Origin: Rhizophagus irregularis | Taxonomy: Eukaryota > Glomeromycota > Glomeromycetes > Glomerales > Glomeraceae | Assembly: GCF_026210795.1 (NCBI RefSeq) | Contig: NC_089445.1 | Coordinates: 2,294,001 to 2,358,000, forward strand | DNA length: 64,000 nucleotides | Direction: 5' to 3' | In this document: piece by piece, positions 11,589 to 23,367 of the stretch | How positions within the stretch are numbered: position 1 is the stretch's first letter | Layout of the letters: each line of letters starts with the position of its first letter | Position numbers and translations under genes: made by a program | Notes under the pieces: generated by a model | The model's database searches: none | Seen by the model: only the letters and a program-made list of their open reading frames with translations | Told to the model about the DNA's origin: nothing

Positions 11589-12582
11589 TCTCAGAAATAG
11601 TGTTTACACGTGATTATAATGGTACAATTTTATTGGATTGGACAGGGAACATCTCACGTAACATAATTTTTCCGTATGAAATATTTTTTTCAAGAATCGT
11701 GTAGTCACTTTATTGAAAAGTAATTTCATATAAATACAAAATTAAACTATTCTGTAGTGCTACCCATCCCAGTTAATAGAAAGATGTGACTGATGAAATT
11801 CTATTTCTCTAAATTTTCAGAATTTAGGATACATAAAATAATTAATTAACCATACCAATAAAATAAGAAATTAGTAAAAATTAATTAAAAACAATACAAA
11901 TAAACAAAAATAAAATTTTTAAAATAAAACTTTAATATTCCAAACTAATAATCAAAGTAAAAAATCTGCTCTATATTTACAAATAGATGAAATAACTTTT
12001 CAAGAACTGGATTGCATATTAACTAATAGGAAAAAGTTGGATAAATATTATCTAGTATAATAAAATAATTTAATAAAAAACTTTTATCTATGAGTGTAAA
12101 TAAATAATTATTAAAAGAATAAGAATACCATTTATTACTATAGACCAATATTATATAATTAAATTGTAATTATGTAATTTTTAATAACTTTTATTAGTTA
12201 ATTTTTCAATTTTTATTATCATAGTAATTAATATATATAATTTAATTTAATTAATAAATTTTTAAAGAATAATTTATTCTTTATTTAGATAGATGAAATT
12301 TGATATTATTTTATTAAAAATATTAAAAATGGTATTTATAACTTTTGTTAAGATTTTAAATTTATAAAGTACTAGGTAAAATTATTTATAAATTAAAATA
12401 TAAAGTTATATTAAGTTTTATTTTAGTATTCTAGAATTAGTAAATAATTATTATAATATACAGTATTTATATATTAAATTTAGATAAAGTAAATAATATT
12501 ATAAAATATAAAATTTTATTATTATAATAATATTAAAATTAAAAATTAATACTTTAAAAATTTAAAGAATAAAAATGTAATA
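11589..12582. other. AT-rich stretch without genes
   Basis: Only A/T-rich sequence; I see no coding region, repeat unit or RNA gene. Confidence 0.55.
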
Positions 12583-13222
12583 GTGGGTCTGGTTCACATT
12601 ACCGACAATCATATTACCAACAATCATTTTACTGACATTCACTTTACCGACAGGTACGTTTTACTGACAAAATAATAATATAATTTTAAGTAAGTAATAA
12701 AATAAAGTAATATAGAAATAGTTATTTATTTATTTTGTTATTGTTTATTTATTATTGTTTAAAATAAAACTTTTATTAGTTTATTATTTATTATTAATTA
12801 AAATAATATACAATACATTATTATATTCAATTAGTTACAAAAAAAGCAAATTATATAAACTAAATTAAGAAAATTTTTAAAAACAATTCTAAGTACAATA
12901 TATTATGAAGCTGAAATAAATTTTTTAAAAAATAAAATTGATAAAATTAAATATTAAATTCAAGTTATTTTATTATATATAAATATCATAGTATTTTACA
13001 TTTTGTTATATATTAATCAATTTTTTATTTATATATTATGGTAAATTCTTTTATATTAAATATGTATTATAATTTTCATACTGAAGTGGGTAGTGAAATA
13101 GTAATAAATACTATAAGTGTTGATAGTAAAATGAGTGTCAGTAAAATGTACCTGTTGGTAAAATGATTGTTAGTAATATGAGTGTCGATAAAATGATTGT
13201 CGGTAATATGAACGGGTCCCTG
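12583..13222. mobile_element. 640 bp element with repeated subterminal motif
   Basis: The ends GTGGGTCTGGTTCACATTAC and its imperfect inverted partner CAGGGACCCGTTCATATTAC are flanked by TA on both sides. Both termini carry four to six copies of a roughly 15 bp motif, ATTTTACCGACAATC and variants, in inverted orientation between the two ends. The interior is noncoding and A/T-rich. It is a non-autonomous DNA transposon; iterated subterminal motifs of this kind are usually transposase-binding sites. Confidence 0.75.
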
Positions 13223-14355
13223 TAATAATTTTCTAGATAAAAAAAAAATAGTTTAGTAATATTAAATTAAATAAATTTATATGGTATTTTCAATTTAATG
13301 GTATTATTATTAATTTAATTTTATAAATTAAAAATTATTAGTAGTAATTATTAATATAATATATAAAAATAATAAATAAAATTTTATTTACTAAAAATTC
13401 TAAATTTTTAAAATAATAATAATAATATGAAAATAGAGATTTTTTTAATGTATATATAGTATAATTTATTGATTTTTTTTAAGAATTAATTCACATTTTA
13501 TTAAATGAATAAAGGTAAATATATAATATACTAAGCTATTACAAAAATAAAATTCCTAAACAAGTTGATTTAGTTATATTTTGATAAATTAATTACATAA
13601 AATCATAATTATTAAATATTAAAGATTGAAATATAAAATAAAAATAAAAATAAAATAATATAATAGTCAGTAGTTATTTCAGATCACTTGCTGATTATTA
13701 ATTAAAATAATTTTGTGTAACTATAATTAAATATTTCATCATATAGCTAAAAAAAAGAAATTCTTAATACAATGCTTATACAAATTAAGTAAATTAATAG
13801 TTTGTCATATGTATTATAAATTTTCATTATCATTTCCCCTTTAGTAATAATAATTTTTTTTTTGCATATACAAGAAAGTTTGTTTTAAAAATGAAGTTTT
13901 CCTTCGATGTAACTTAAAAGTAGATGTGAAATACAGTTTAAAAATATATGTAATTTTACAAGAAGAAAAAGATTTACTAAGTTGAAAAAGATAGTTATTT
14001 AAGTAGTTTTTGTGTAAACCGCAAAAAGTCAATTTTTATAATAAAAAAAATTTTTTTTGATTTCAATAAAACTTTTAGCAAAAGCTTTTTTTAAAGGGAG
14101 AGTGTAATCACATGACTTTTAATTGACTATCATGGTGCAAAAATTTTTTTGTGCTATTCAGAACGTTCATGTCTAATAAAACATTTGTAAATTACTAAAT
14201 ATTAAAAAAAATATATTATTTTCTTACCTTTTGGAACCTGAAAATTTACCAAGTATAGTTTTTATTTAGACTTAAATATTATATTTTGGAGAAAATATCA
14301 AAAGAAGTTCCAAAAAGGTTGCGAATAGCTTAGTGAAAGTTTAGAATCTCTCTAC
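13223..14355. other. AT-rich stretch without genes
   Basis: No supported feature. A 63-codon minus-strand frame near 13841-14032 lacks any family signature. Confidence 0.5.
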
Positions 14356-14363
14356 TTGAAAAC

Positions 14364-15025
14364 AGGACCCAGACATCACATATATAACTCATAACTGATC
14401 TGCATGAATTTAGCACTTTTTCTTCTGCTAAAATAGACCTAATTTGCTAAAAATCAAATTATCACATTTTAAATCTATACTAATTTGCTAAAACTCAAAA
14501 TATGAGTATAACTTTTTAGCAAATTGGCCTAAATTTCAAAAAAAATCACATTTTTTGCGATTATCTCGGCATTCAGTAGTCCAATTTATGCGAACTTTTT
14601 TTGTTTTGTAGCCCTTATCGAGCTCTACAAATTAAAAAAAATCCGCATAAATCGGATTACTGGATGCTGACATAATCGCAAAAAACTGAAAATAAAAAAA
14701 ATGTTGCGAAACTAATCGGACAGTTTTGGGCCTGCATTATGCTTAATTTTGGCCAAAATATAACCCGGACCCCGAAACTAATATTTTAAAATATTATCAA
14801 TAAAAGTTAAAAAAAAAGGATAAGTTAAATTCAAAAAAAAAGTACCAATTTGCTCAAATATAAAATATGACTTTGTAAAATCAACACAATTTGCTAAAAC
14901 TCATAATTATGACTTTTAATTAATTTTCAATCAATTTGCTCTATCTAAAATTATGAGTTTAACCTAATTTTGATTGAATTTGCTAAAACTCAAATGTGAG
15001 TTATATATGTGATGTCCAGAGTCCT
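14364..15025. mobile_element. hAT-type small element, copy A (662 bp)
   Basis: Ends AGGACCCAGACATCACATAT and the inverse of AGGACTCTGGACATCACATA are flanked by an exact 8 bp direct repeat, TTGAAAAC (14356-14363 and 15026-15033), the duplication length of the hAT superfamily. The interior has many AATTTGCTAAAACTCA-type repeats near both ends and a central palindrome with GATTATCTCGGCATTCAGTA and its inverse. The centre resembles that of the element at 20125-20421. Noncoding. Confidence 0.82.
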
Positions 15026-15311
15026 TTGAAAACATAATATTATTTGTTAAACTTAGAAGGATAATTATTATACCAGATTTTTTGTTATTTATAAATTTTG
15101 TTAAAATATTTAATTAGGACATCAATAAAAATTTTTTTTATTAAAATAATATTATTAGGTCTATTTGGATGTTATTAAAGCTCTGAACAGTTCAGTTCAG
15201 TTACATTTTTTGGTTCTTTTCTGATTGATCAGAATCTATTTTGCGCAATAACTTGCCATTCAGTGATTGTAGAAACTATACATGGGGGCGTAATTACCCC
15301 TGATATTTCAC

Positions 15312-15470
15312 CAATTCAGCATTACGGCAGCGTAATATATTACATCAACATCGATTCAAACAACCCATGTCAAAATGAATTACACCGCCGTAATGCCAAA
15401 TTGTCATAATGCCGTAATGCCGAATTATCATAATGCCGTAATGCCGTAATGCCGTAATGCCGTAATGCCG
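15312..15470. repeat. Left subterminal array of the hAT element
   Basis: Iterations of CATAATGCCGTAATGCCG and close variants, with GGCAGCGTAATATATTACAT and ACACCGCCGTAATGCC just before. The unit pairs as an inverse with the right subterminal array, as expected of transposase-binding sites. Confidence 0.75.
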
Positions 15471-15639
15471 AATAGGATTTGCTGATATTTTTTTTCCATT
15501 TGTAGTCATATGTACGACTAACAGAAGTACAGAACTAACTTTAATTTAACAAAGAAAATAAAAATTGCACATGCACAGCCACTCGCTCCATAAAATTTCC
15601 GATTGGTTCAGTAAATTTTTTTATTATCGTTATATCTTT

Positions 15640-16530
15640 TTTTTCCTTAGAAATAACCCAAAAAGTCTTTCATGACTTTACTGCTTATAATTCTTTTAAG
15701 TTTCTAGATAACGGTCATAATGGTAAGTTTCTTTACTTTATTTATATTTTTATTATTTTCTATTTTATTTTATTTTATTTTATCTTATTTTTTTTTCTAG
15801 GAACGGACGTGGATTTTCTTCCAGGAACTACTTTGGCAGTTTGGCAAGGACTTTAAAACAGACTTGACTTGGTAAGGTATTTTTTTAAAATTTACTATAT
15901 AGAAACATTTAATAATGTTTCTCTTCCTTTTTTTTAGATTCTGACCTGAACTGAACGGTATAGCTGTATAAAGGAGGCTGGCTTGGACTTGTGTGTGGAA
16001 TGAACGGTATAGAGGAGAGGGAGAGGAAGCTTTTTAAAAAAATTTATTATAGAAATGTCGCTAAACATTTCCTTTTCTTCTATATTTAAGGAACAGCTAT
16101 TACGAACCTTACGAACTGGAATATGTAAGTTTTTGGGAGGGGAGTTCAGAATTCTGTTTAAGAAACATTTATTAATGTTTTCTTTTCTTCTTTATTTAGG
16201 AATAGCCATCACAAACCTGACAAACTGTAATGGATAACTCAACAATAGATGTAATGAAATGAACAATTTCCAACGAAAAATTGGCTAGTTGAAGACCATT
16301 GGAGTTTTGCCATATATTTAAGTGTCACAATTGATGAAATATTTCTCTATAGTTTAAACTGAGATTTTGACATTTCGCGAAATCCTGATTAGGTTTCGTC
16401 AGCCTTACTTGAAACGGTTCTTGAAATTAGGTAGGTTTGATGTGAAGTTAATTAATTTCATTTAGGAATGTTATTTAACGTTCATTTTTTCTCTTTTTTA
16501 GTAATAGCACTTTGGTTTCTCTTGAAGTGA
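15640..16530 (+). repeat. Repeated intron-end-like units in the 5' region of the hAT element
   Basis: Four or more degenerate units share AACATTTAATAATGTTTC followed by a pyrimidine run and TTTAG, then short similar segments such as GGAACAGCTATTACGAACC and GGAATAGCCATCACAAACC. Each resembles the 3' end of an intron followed by a mini-exon. No open frame joins them to the transposase. They may be 5' untranslated exons or an eroded repeated leader. Confidence 0.45.
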
Positions 16531-16672
16531 CCTTTAGTATAAAGTAGGTTGATATTACTTTCTAAGTAAATAGAGAGAAATCCTATAAGACAATAACTTA
16601 AAAATTTATACAAAATTGCTAGTATTTTTAGATTTGAGGCTTTTCTTATTTTTACTTGAGATGGTTCAGAAG

Positions 16673-16908
16673 AGGACCCCGAGCAATACTGAAATAGGTA
16701 ACAAGAAATAACGCGTAGAATAGGCTAAAATAATTATGAAAATCTTTCCTTTTTTAGATAAATTTTGATAACGTTGGTAAGAAATATATTACTTTATTTA
16801 GTAGCGACTGTTGTCATCAAATAATTCCAGGCCCTGAAAAAATGCGTAGAGCTAATAGTAAAATTTTGCCAATTTCCTATGACCTATTTATATATTGTTC
16901 GGGGTCCT
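16673..16908. mobile_element. hAT-type small element, copy B (236 bp), nested
   Basis: Ends AGGACCCCGAGCAATA and the inverse of AGGACCCCGAACAATATATA. Flanks TTCAGAAG (16665-16672) and TTCATAAG (16909-16916) match at 7 of 8 positions, an 8 bp hAT-type duplication. It lies in the noncoding 5' half of the larger hAT element and is therefore younger than it. Confidence 0.75.
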
Positions 16909-17290
16909 TTCATAAGGAAACTTTTTTTTTTTTAAGATATTTTTCGGTGCAACTTTAATTTACAGGTTTGTGTTTTAATAATAAAGTAACCAATTTCCAA
17001 TTTGTAAAACTTATAAAATTGTATTAAAAATTGGAGTTGCTTGAAGAAAAATATATTTTTTTTTGTAATAAAAATTCAATTGTTATTTATTTAGCTTTAT
17101 AATTTTTATTTAAAAAATATAAATTTAAGGAATAATTCTTTCATATGATACATTTATTTGAAATTACGGGATGCTTTTTTTTTCAACCTCTATTATTTAA
17201 TTGGTTAAATTAATCGATTATCATTTACTGAAATCAAAAAAAAATCAAAAAAAAAATCCATTACACGTTTACACTATTTTTCTAAAAAAT

Positions 17291-19696
17291 ATGGCTAATA
17301 ACTTTGATGCAATGGATACTTTTTTAGAACCGCTTGATCTTGAAAATGAGCTTGATGATATTGAACCAAAACACTTTGAACCAAAAAAGCCTGGCAAAAA
17401 AAAGAACGGAGTATGGAATTATTTTATTGAAGAAGAAAGTAGAAAAGGTGGTCATTTAGCCTGTGTTTGTATATATTGTGGAGATGCTTGGAATAGAGGC
17501 AGAATTCCAGATATGATGGCGCATTTAGCATTACAATGTGAAAATGATGTGAAAAAACAGTATTTTAAAATTCTTTCAGAATCTTGTGACCAATCTTCTG
17601 AGAAATCTACTACAAAGAAATGAAAGCTTGATGAAGAGATTGCATCTGGTATTCAACCAAAAATCACATCTAAACTACAAAAATCATCAATTGATCCTGG
17701 ACAACGAAATCTTTATAACAAAGCATTAACCAGATTTTTTGTTTGTTATGGCGTTCCTTTTTCAATTGTAGAAAGTCCATTTTTTATTGATTTAGTAAAG
17801 AATTTATGTGCTGGTTATCAGCTTCCAGATAGAAAGACATTAAGTAATACTTGGCTTAATAATAAGGCAGTAAGAGTTACTGTTAATATGGAGGAAATAC
17901 TCGAGAGACAAGAAAATCTTTCTTTAGGTAAATTTTTTTGGATATTAGTACTAAAAAAGAAAATATAATAAATTATTAACATTTAATTTTAATTCTAAAG
18001 TATTAGATGGCTGAATCAGTAGCAACCATCATTCTTACTTTTCTTTTGTAGTCATTACTTCTGAAAGAAAAGAATATGTAATTAAAGTCAAGGATTATTC
18101 TAAAGACTCACATACTGGTCTTTTTACTGCTCAAGAAATAAAGAAAATTCTTACAGACATAGGTTCACAACGTTTTTCTTCAGTAGTATCAGATGGTGCT
18201 AGTGCTATGCAATTAGCTAAGCGATTAATTTCGGATGAGTATCCTAGAATTATGCCAGTTCGATGTATTGCTCACCACATTCAATTAATATGTACTGATA
18301 TTATGAAAAAGATCCCATTGGCAAAAAATCAAAATTTTGTGACATATTTTACTGAATCACACCAGTCTGGAGCTATTCTTCGTGAAGAAATCAAAAAAGA
18401 ATTAATTGTTGGTGGTGGATTAAAGAGTTCTGTCAAAACACGATGGAGTACTGCATGGGATTGCTGTTCATCAGTTTTACGTTTAGAAACTGTTTTTAAA
18501 AATGTAAGTTAATTTAAATTTAAAATTAAATTAAATTAAAAAATTGGATTAAATAAAATCTTTATATTTACATTATTAGATGTTGATTGATAATTCAAAA
18601 GCAATGAATCAATCCTTACGAATCTTGGTAAATAATCAAAATTTTTGGTCAAATGTTGAAGCTCTTGCAAACATTTTGGAACCTGCAAAAAATGCTGTAA
18701 AAAGCGTTGAATGCAAAAATACAACCATGGCAGATGTTTTTTTTGCGCTTATTCAAATGGCCATTTCAATTAAAGCTTTACCTACTGAAACTTCAGAGGA
18801 ATTGAAAGAATTTCGTCAAAAATGTATCCAATTTTATAATTATAGATGGAAACAATTTGATTTTGAATTATACTTACTAGCTTATTTTTTACATCCCAAG
18901 TATCGTGGAAAGGGTTTAATACCTGAAACATATCAAATAATTCAAAGAAAAGCATTAACTTTATGGCAAAAAATTGGTGGAGGTTCTAATTCAGCATTAG
19001 CACTTGCAATTCAAATGAATGATTATGATAATTATAAATCTCCTTATAATTTTTCTTACGTTGATGAACTTCAAACTTCCTCATCATGGTGGCTAGGATG
19101 TAAACAATCCAATCATTATTTGCAAGAATTAGCTTTATATATTCTTTCTATTGTTCCCCATAGTGCTAGCTGTGAATGTGTTTTTTCTATATTAAATTGG
19201 TTTACACAAAAAAGATGAAGCAGGTATGTATATTTATAATATTTGTTTGCTCAATTAACTGTTAAATTTTAATAATCTAAATTATAAATTTTTTTCTTTC
19301 ATTAGACTTAAAGTAGAAAAAGTATCTAATATGGCTCAATTGCATTCATTAAATGCATAGCAAGAACTTAATTATGCTGGCAAAAATCTATCTGAAGATG
19401 CTTTTAATCAAATAATGCAGGATTATGCCAAATCACTTACACTTGATTCAGATATGTTTGAAATAAATGATGACAATGATAATAATGACCCTTTTGAAAA
19501 TTTAATACCTGAAGAGGAAGAAGAAAATAATGATCAATTAAATGAAGATGATTCAAATTTATTAGTTGGAAATTTAATTAAATTGAATAATGTAAATAGA
19601 GAAGATATTGAGCTGGAAGAGGTTGATCATAGTGATTTAGAGTTTAGTGTAGATGATATTTTTGCTAATGTTAACCGTTTAAATAGTAAAATTTAG
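17291..19696 (+). pseudogene. hAT transposase with BED zinc finger, interrupted by stops
   Basis: Exons as read: 17291-17937, 18001-18503, 18580-about 19226, then about 19306-19696. The first ATG after the leader starts MANNFDAMDTFLEP. A BED finger (residues about 45-95) shows WNYF, CVCIYC and the His/Cys pair in HLALQC. The RNase-H-like core follows: LDG near 18006 is the first acidic site, VVSDGASAM with RCIAHHIQLIC comes next, and SASCECVFSILNWF is the dimerisation region. The C-terminus is strongly acidic (EEEEENNDQ). In-frame stops occur at about 17621, 18012, 19216 and 19358, each where the family has an Arg, Trp or Gln codon, so all can be single C-to-T or G-to-A changes. Transposase binds the element ends in the nucleus; this copy is probably dead. 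Confidence 0.82.
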
Positions 19697-19849
19697 TTAG
19701 CAATTATGGTTTTTTTGGGATTTTATTGTTTATTATAAATAGTTAATAAATGCTAATAAATGGGTGTTATAAATATTAATAAAAATAAAATAATTCATAC
19801 ATTGTAAGTATTTAATTTACAATTTAGCATTGCGGCAGTGTATTTTGTT

Positions 19850-20035
19850 TAACACTACAGCAATTTGACAATTCAACAATTCAGCAATTCGGCAATTTGA
19901 CAATTTGACAATTTGACAATTCGGCAATTCGGCAATTTAACAATTTGACAATTTGGCAATTTGGCATTACGGCATTACAGCGGTGTAATTTATTTTGACA
20001 TTACGGCAGCGTAATTATTTTGCTGCCGTAATAAT
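19850..20035. repeat. Right subterminal array of the hAT element
   Basis: A run of CAATTTGACAATT / CAATTCGGCAATT units passes into GGCATTACGGCATTACAGCG and ends with TGCCGTAATAATTCGGCA. It is the inverted counterpart of the left array, but its units are more diverged. Confidence 0.72.
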
Positions 20036-20077
20036 TCGGCATTGTCTTATCCTAATTCACCCTATATATAGTAGAAA

Positions 20078-20590
20078 TCCGATCTATAGCTCGTTGGAAT
20101 CATCTCATCGAGCCGGTTCGAATAGGACCCCGGATATCTCCAAAACAGGTCATAAGTCACACTTTCGGCAGATTGGCCCATTTTTCAGGGGCTCAAAAAA
20201 TCGTTTTTTGTAAATATCACGGCATCCAGTGGTCCAATTTTGATGAACTTTTTTTTAAATTGTAGAGCTAAATGAGGGCTACAAAATAAAAAAAAGTTCA
20301 TTAAAATTGAATTACTGGATGCTGAGATATTTACAAAAAACGATTTTTTGAGTTTCAGCAAAAAGGGGTGTTTTTGGCCAAAAGTCCATTATGACCTTTA
20401 TATTAGATATCTGGGGTCCTGTTCGAATAGTACCAAAATCATCTTTCTAGTATCGATAGATGGAGAGTTAATTTTGCCAATTTTTCAAAAAAATAACTCG
20501 CCATCTATTGATGCTAGAAAGATGATTTTGATACCATTCGAACCATCTCAACGAAACAATTCCAACGAGCTATTGATCAGGTTTTTACGA
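20078..20590. repeat. Large palindrome split by a nested element
   Basis: Arms of roughly 105 bp: the left contains ATAGCTCGTTGGAAT, GGTTCGAAT and AAAATCATCTTTCTAG.ATC, and the right contains their inverses in the same order. The left arm is interrupted after GGTTCGAATA by the 297 bp element below. It lies just inside the right terminal repeat of the hAT element. Confidence 0.7.
20125..20421. mobile_element. hAT-type small element, copy C (297 bp), nested
   Basis: TTCGAATA is duplicated on both sides (20117-20124 and 20422-20429). The left end reads GGACCCCGGATATCT and the right is the inverse of CAGGACCCCAGATATCT. The central palindrome (ATCACGGCATCCAGTGGTCC and inverse) matches that of copy A at 14364-15025. 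It sits inside the palindrome near the right end of the 5.5 kb hAT element. Confidence 0.82.
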
Positions 20591-20689
20591 TCACTGGATG
20601 GTGAGTTATTGCGCAAAATGGATTCTGATCAATTAGAAAAGAACTGAAAAATGGAACTGAACTGAACTGTTTAGAGCTTTAGATGTTAT

Positions 20690-22908
20690 AAATAATTTTA
20701 AATCGCAAAACTAGTCAAAATATAATATTTTTTTGTTTATCTATATTAGACCTTTAATGCTTATTACTTAAATCTTAGTGTTGTAGTAATCATGTAAATT
20801 TTTATAATTTATTAAAAAAACTAAAATTTTTAAATTTTAGTTCATTTAATAAGAAAATAAAGCAAAAATTATTTATTTATAGAAAAATTCATATTGGATA
20901 TTAGGTTTGCTTACCTTGTTAAGCCATAAATACAAATAGTATAATATGAATAAGTAAAATGTTTTTTTTTATATTTAAAATAATGTTAAAATAAAAGATA
21001 TTTATAATATATTTAAAAAAAATAAGCAAAAGAAAAAAGTTAAAAAAGTTTTCTTAGTTTGCTATATCAAAATAACCATATAATTGATAACCTTTACTGG
21101 TCAAATACAACTGAATAAAGTGAAGTTTTTGACTTTTAAAAGGGTTAAAAATATTTTTTAAATCTTGAACAAACATGTTTACTATTGTTGGAAAAAGTGT
21201 TACATTGCATTAATATGGTGTTACCTTTAACCTAAAAATTCTGATTTTTAACAAAATTTAGGTTGGCATTATAAATCTGGCCAAAATTATAATTTAAAAA
21301 TTAATGAATTTTAACTAATCAAACTAATTTAGCTAAATTTAAATATTAAATAAATATTATATATCTAAAGACTGTATCATATTAAGAATTTGTATTATAA
21401 TATCATAGTATAAAAAATCTCACCACTAATTTTGCTGAAATGACCAGTGACTGATAAATTAAAATAAATTAAATTAAATTAATTTAAGTACAATTTATTA
21501 ATAGAATTTCAATTAAAATTATTATTGGTAAAATTTAGTAATTTTCTTATATAGTATATATATTATTTTTATTTTATATATTTTTATAAAATTAAATAAA
21601 ATAAATAATATTATAAAATTAAAAAAAATATAATTATTAAAAAAGTAAAGTAAATAAAAGAAAAAAAAATATATAAATAATTATTAGTATAAAATTAATA
21701 TAATAAAAGAATTTCAAATATATAAAAATAAAAAAAGCAAATTTAAAAAATTTAAAAATTATTTTTTTGCAATTATTATATGGGGTCTTTGCAATAGAAA
21801 GGTACAAAACTCAAAAAAAATTAAAAATTGAATTAATATTAAATTTGTATTTATTTTAGTAAAAAAAACCATAATTAGCATATAAAGTAAAATTAATATT
21901 TTTTTTAAGTTTCGTATTTTTCTATTGCAAAGATCCCATATATTTAGTAAAAAAAATTTTATTTAAATTTAATTACTAAATAGTTTTAAAGAATTATAAT
22001 TCTATTGGTTTTACTCTTTAAAATAACAGACTGATTTATTTTAATATAAATATATATAATCTTTAGTTTTGGGATAATTTAAGCTAATTAAATAATTTAT
22101 ATAAGAATAAAAATAAAGTAATAAATATTTATTAAAATAAAAATTTGAATTTAATTATTAGAATTGGATTTGAAATTTGAAATTTAGAATTTAGTATTAT
22201 TAACCCTTAAACTCTTTTGCAGTCAAATTTATCTGCAATTTTATTTTTTAATTAAAGCCACTTTTAAATACCTTAAAATATTTTATTACATAAACCAATA
22301 TTTTTATAATAAATTCTATAGTATTTTCTAAGTAAAAATTAAAAAAAAAGTTCAATTTGATTATTGACAAATTATAACAAATAGTAGTTAAATTTTTTAA
22401 ATTGTAATATCTTTTTATCCATTAATCCTAGAAATATAAATTACCACCATTTGATGTGTCTTAATGAAAAGAATCTGATAGAAATAAAATTGTCCTTCTA
22501 CAAATATTATGTGATGGGATAATTTATAAAATCTAAAAATTTATGAATTAATATAACTTTTTATTTATTAATTTTAGAGTTATGATTTTATTACTATTAA
22601 ATGCATCTTAATAAGAGGAATCTAACAAATATAATTTTATCTTTTTATAATCACTTGATCTTAAGATATTGTAAAAATTCAAAAATTTTTAAAATTAATT
22701 TTAGCCCCTACAGTTTAAGGGATATGGAAAATTTGGGATTTGAAATTTGGAATTAGTTAATTAAATTTGAATGATATGTATAAATTTAATTAATATTAAC
22801 AGCACAATATATTACAGCTAATTTTATTATTAATTTATTAATTATTTTTAATAATTATTATTATTCATAATTTAATTTAATTATTTTAATAAAATAATTA
22901 TTAATAGT
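20690..22908. other. AT-rich stretch with two small inverted-repeat elements
   Basis: No gene. Bases 21781-21938 form a 158 bp element with ends TGGGGTCTTTGCAATAGAAA and inverse, flanked by TA, of Tc1/mariner MITE type. Bases 22203-22722 have weak terminal symmetry (ACCCTTAAACT and AGTTTAAGGG) around two roughly 140 bp diverged direct copies; that element is tentative. Confidence 0.55.
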
Positions 22909-22922
22909 ATGAATTATCAATT

Positions 22923-23367
22923 AATAGTCAACTGATGGGATGACTGGACTATTGGCGAACTATAGGCAGGGTGAATAGGACACTATAGTGGTTACTTGTT
23001 ACTCAAATTTTACTAATCCCCTTTTTTTATTTTTATAAATTTTACCCTAGTTTTTTTGTTGGACTTCTTTTTATTTTTTTTGGTTCCAAGTTTCATATTG
23101 CAGTTACAGTGAGTCTTGTTGGGCACTTACAGGACAAAGACCTGGAGGAGGAGATCCTCTCTAAGAAAGGATGCTTTCTAAAGCACACTTACTTCAACAG
23201 TCTGGAATTCCAACCTAACAGTATACATATGGTTGCCTTGAATGATAGATGGATGGTTTGGTTCCTAATAATATTAGTTTATGTTTTCTATTCACGTATT
23301 CTCAATGTAATGGTTCACCTAATTTACTAATAAAGGTTCCAAATGTGCTGCAGCCAAAAAAAAAAAA
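22923..23367 (+). mobile_element. Retroposed sequence with poly(A) tail (SINE or processed retrocopy)
   Basis: A 14 bp direct repeat, ATGAATTATCAATT, flanks the segment (22909-22922 and 23368-23381). The 3' end is a run of 13 A preceded about 20 bases upstream by the polyadenylation signal AATAAA. These are the hallmarks of LINE-driven reverse transcription of a polyadenylated RNA. The body is more GC-rich than the flanks (for example CCTGGAGGAGGAGATCCTCT). A 73-codon frame at 23109-23330 has no family signature, and I do not see a convincing pol III A/B box pair, so a retrocopied mRNA or LINE tail is as likely as a SINE. Confidence 0.78.

Larger units (their letters stand above)
15176..20681 (+). 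mobile_element. 5.5 kb hAT transposon with BED-finger transposase
   Basis: The element begins TAAAGCTCTGAACAGTTCAG and ends in its inverse; terminal inverted repeats match for about 97 bp (to about 15272 and from about 20583). GATGTTAT is duplicated directly on both sides (15168-15175 and 20682-20689), the 8 bp of hAT elements. Internal to each end is a repeat array: TAATGCCG-type units at 15312-15470 and GGCAATTTGACAATT / GGCATTACGGC units at 19850-20035. The transposase gene occupies 17291-19696 on the plus strand. Two smaller hAT-type elements are inserted in it. Stops in the gene suggest it can no longer make transposase, but the ends look functional. Confidence 0.88.
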
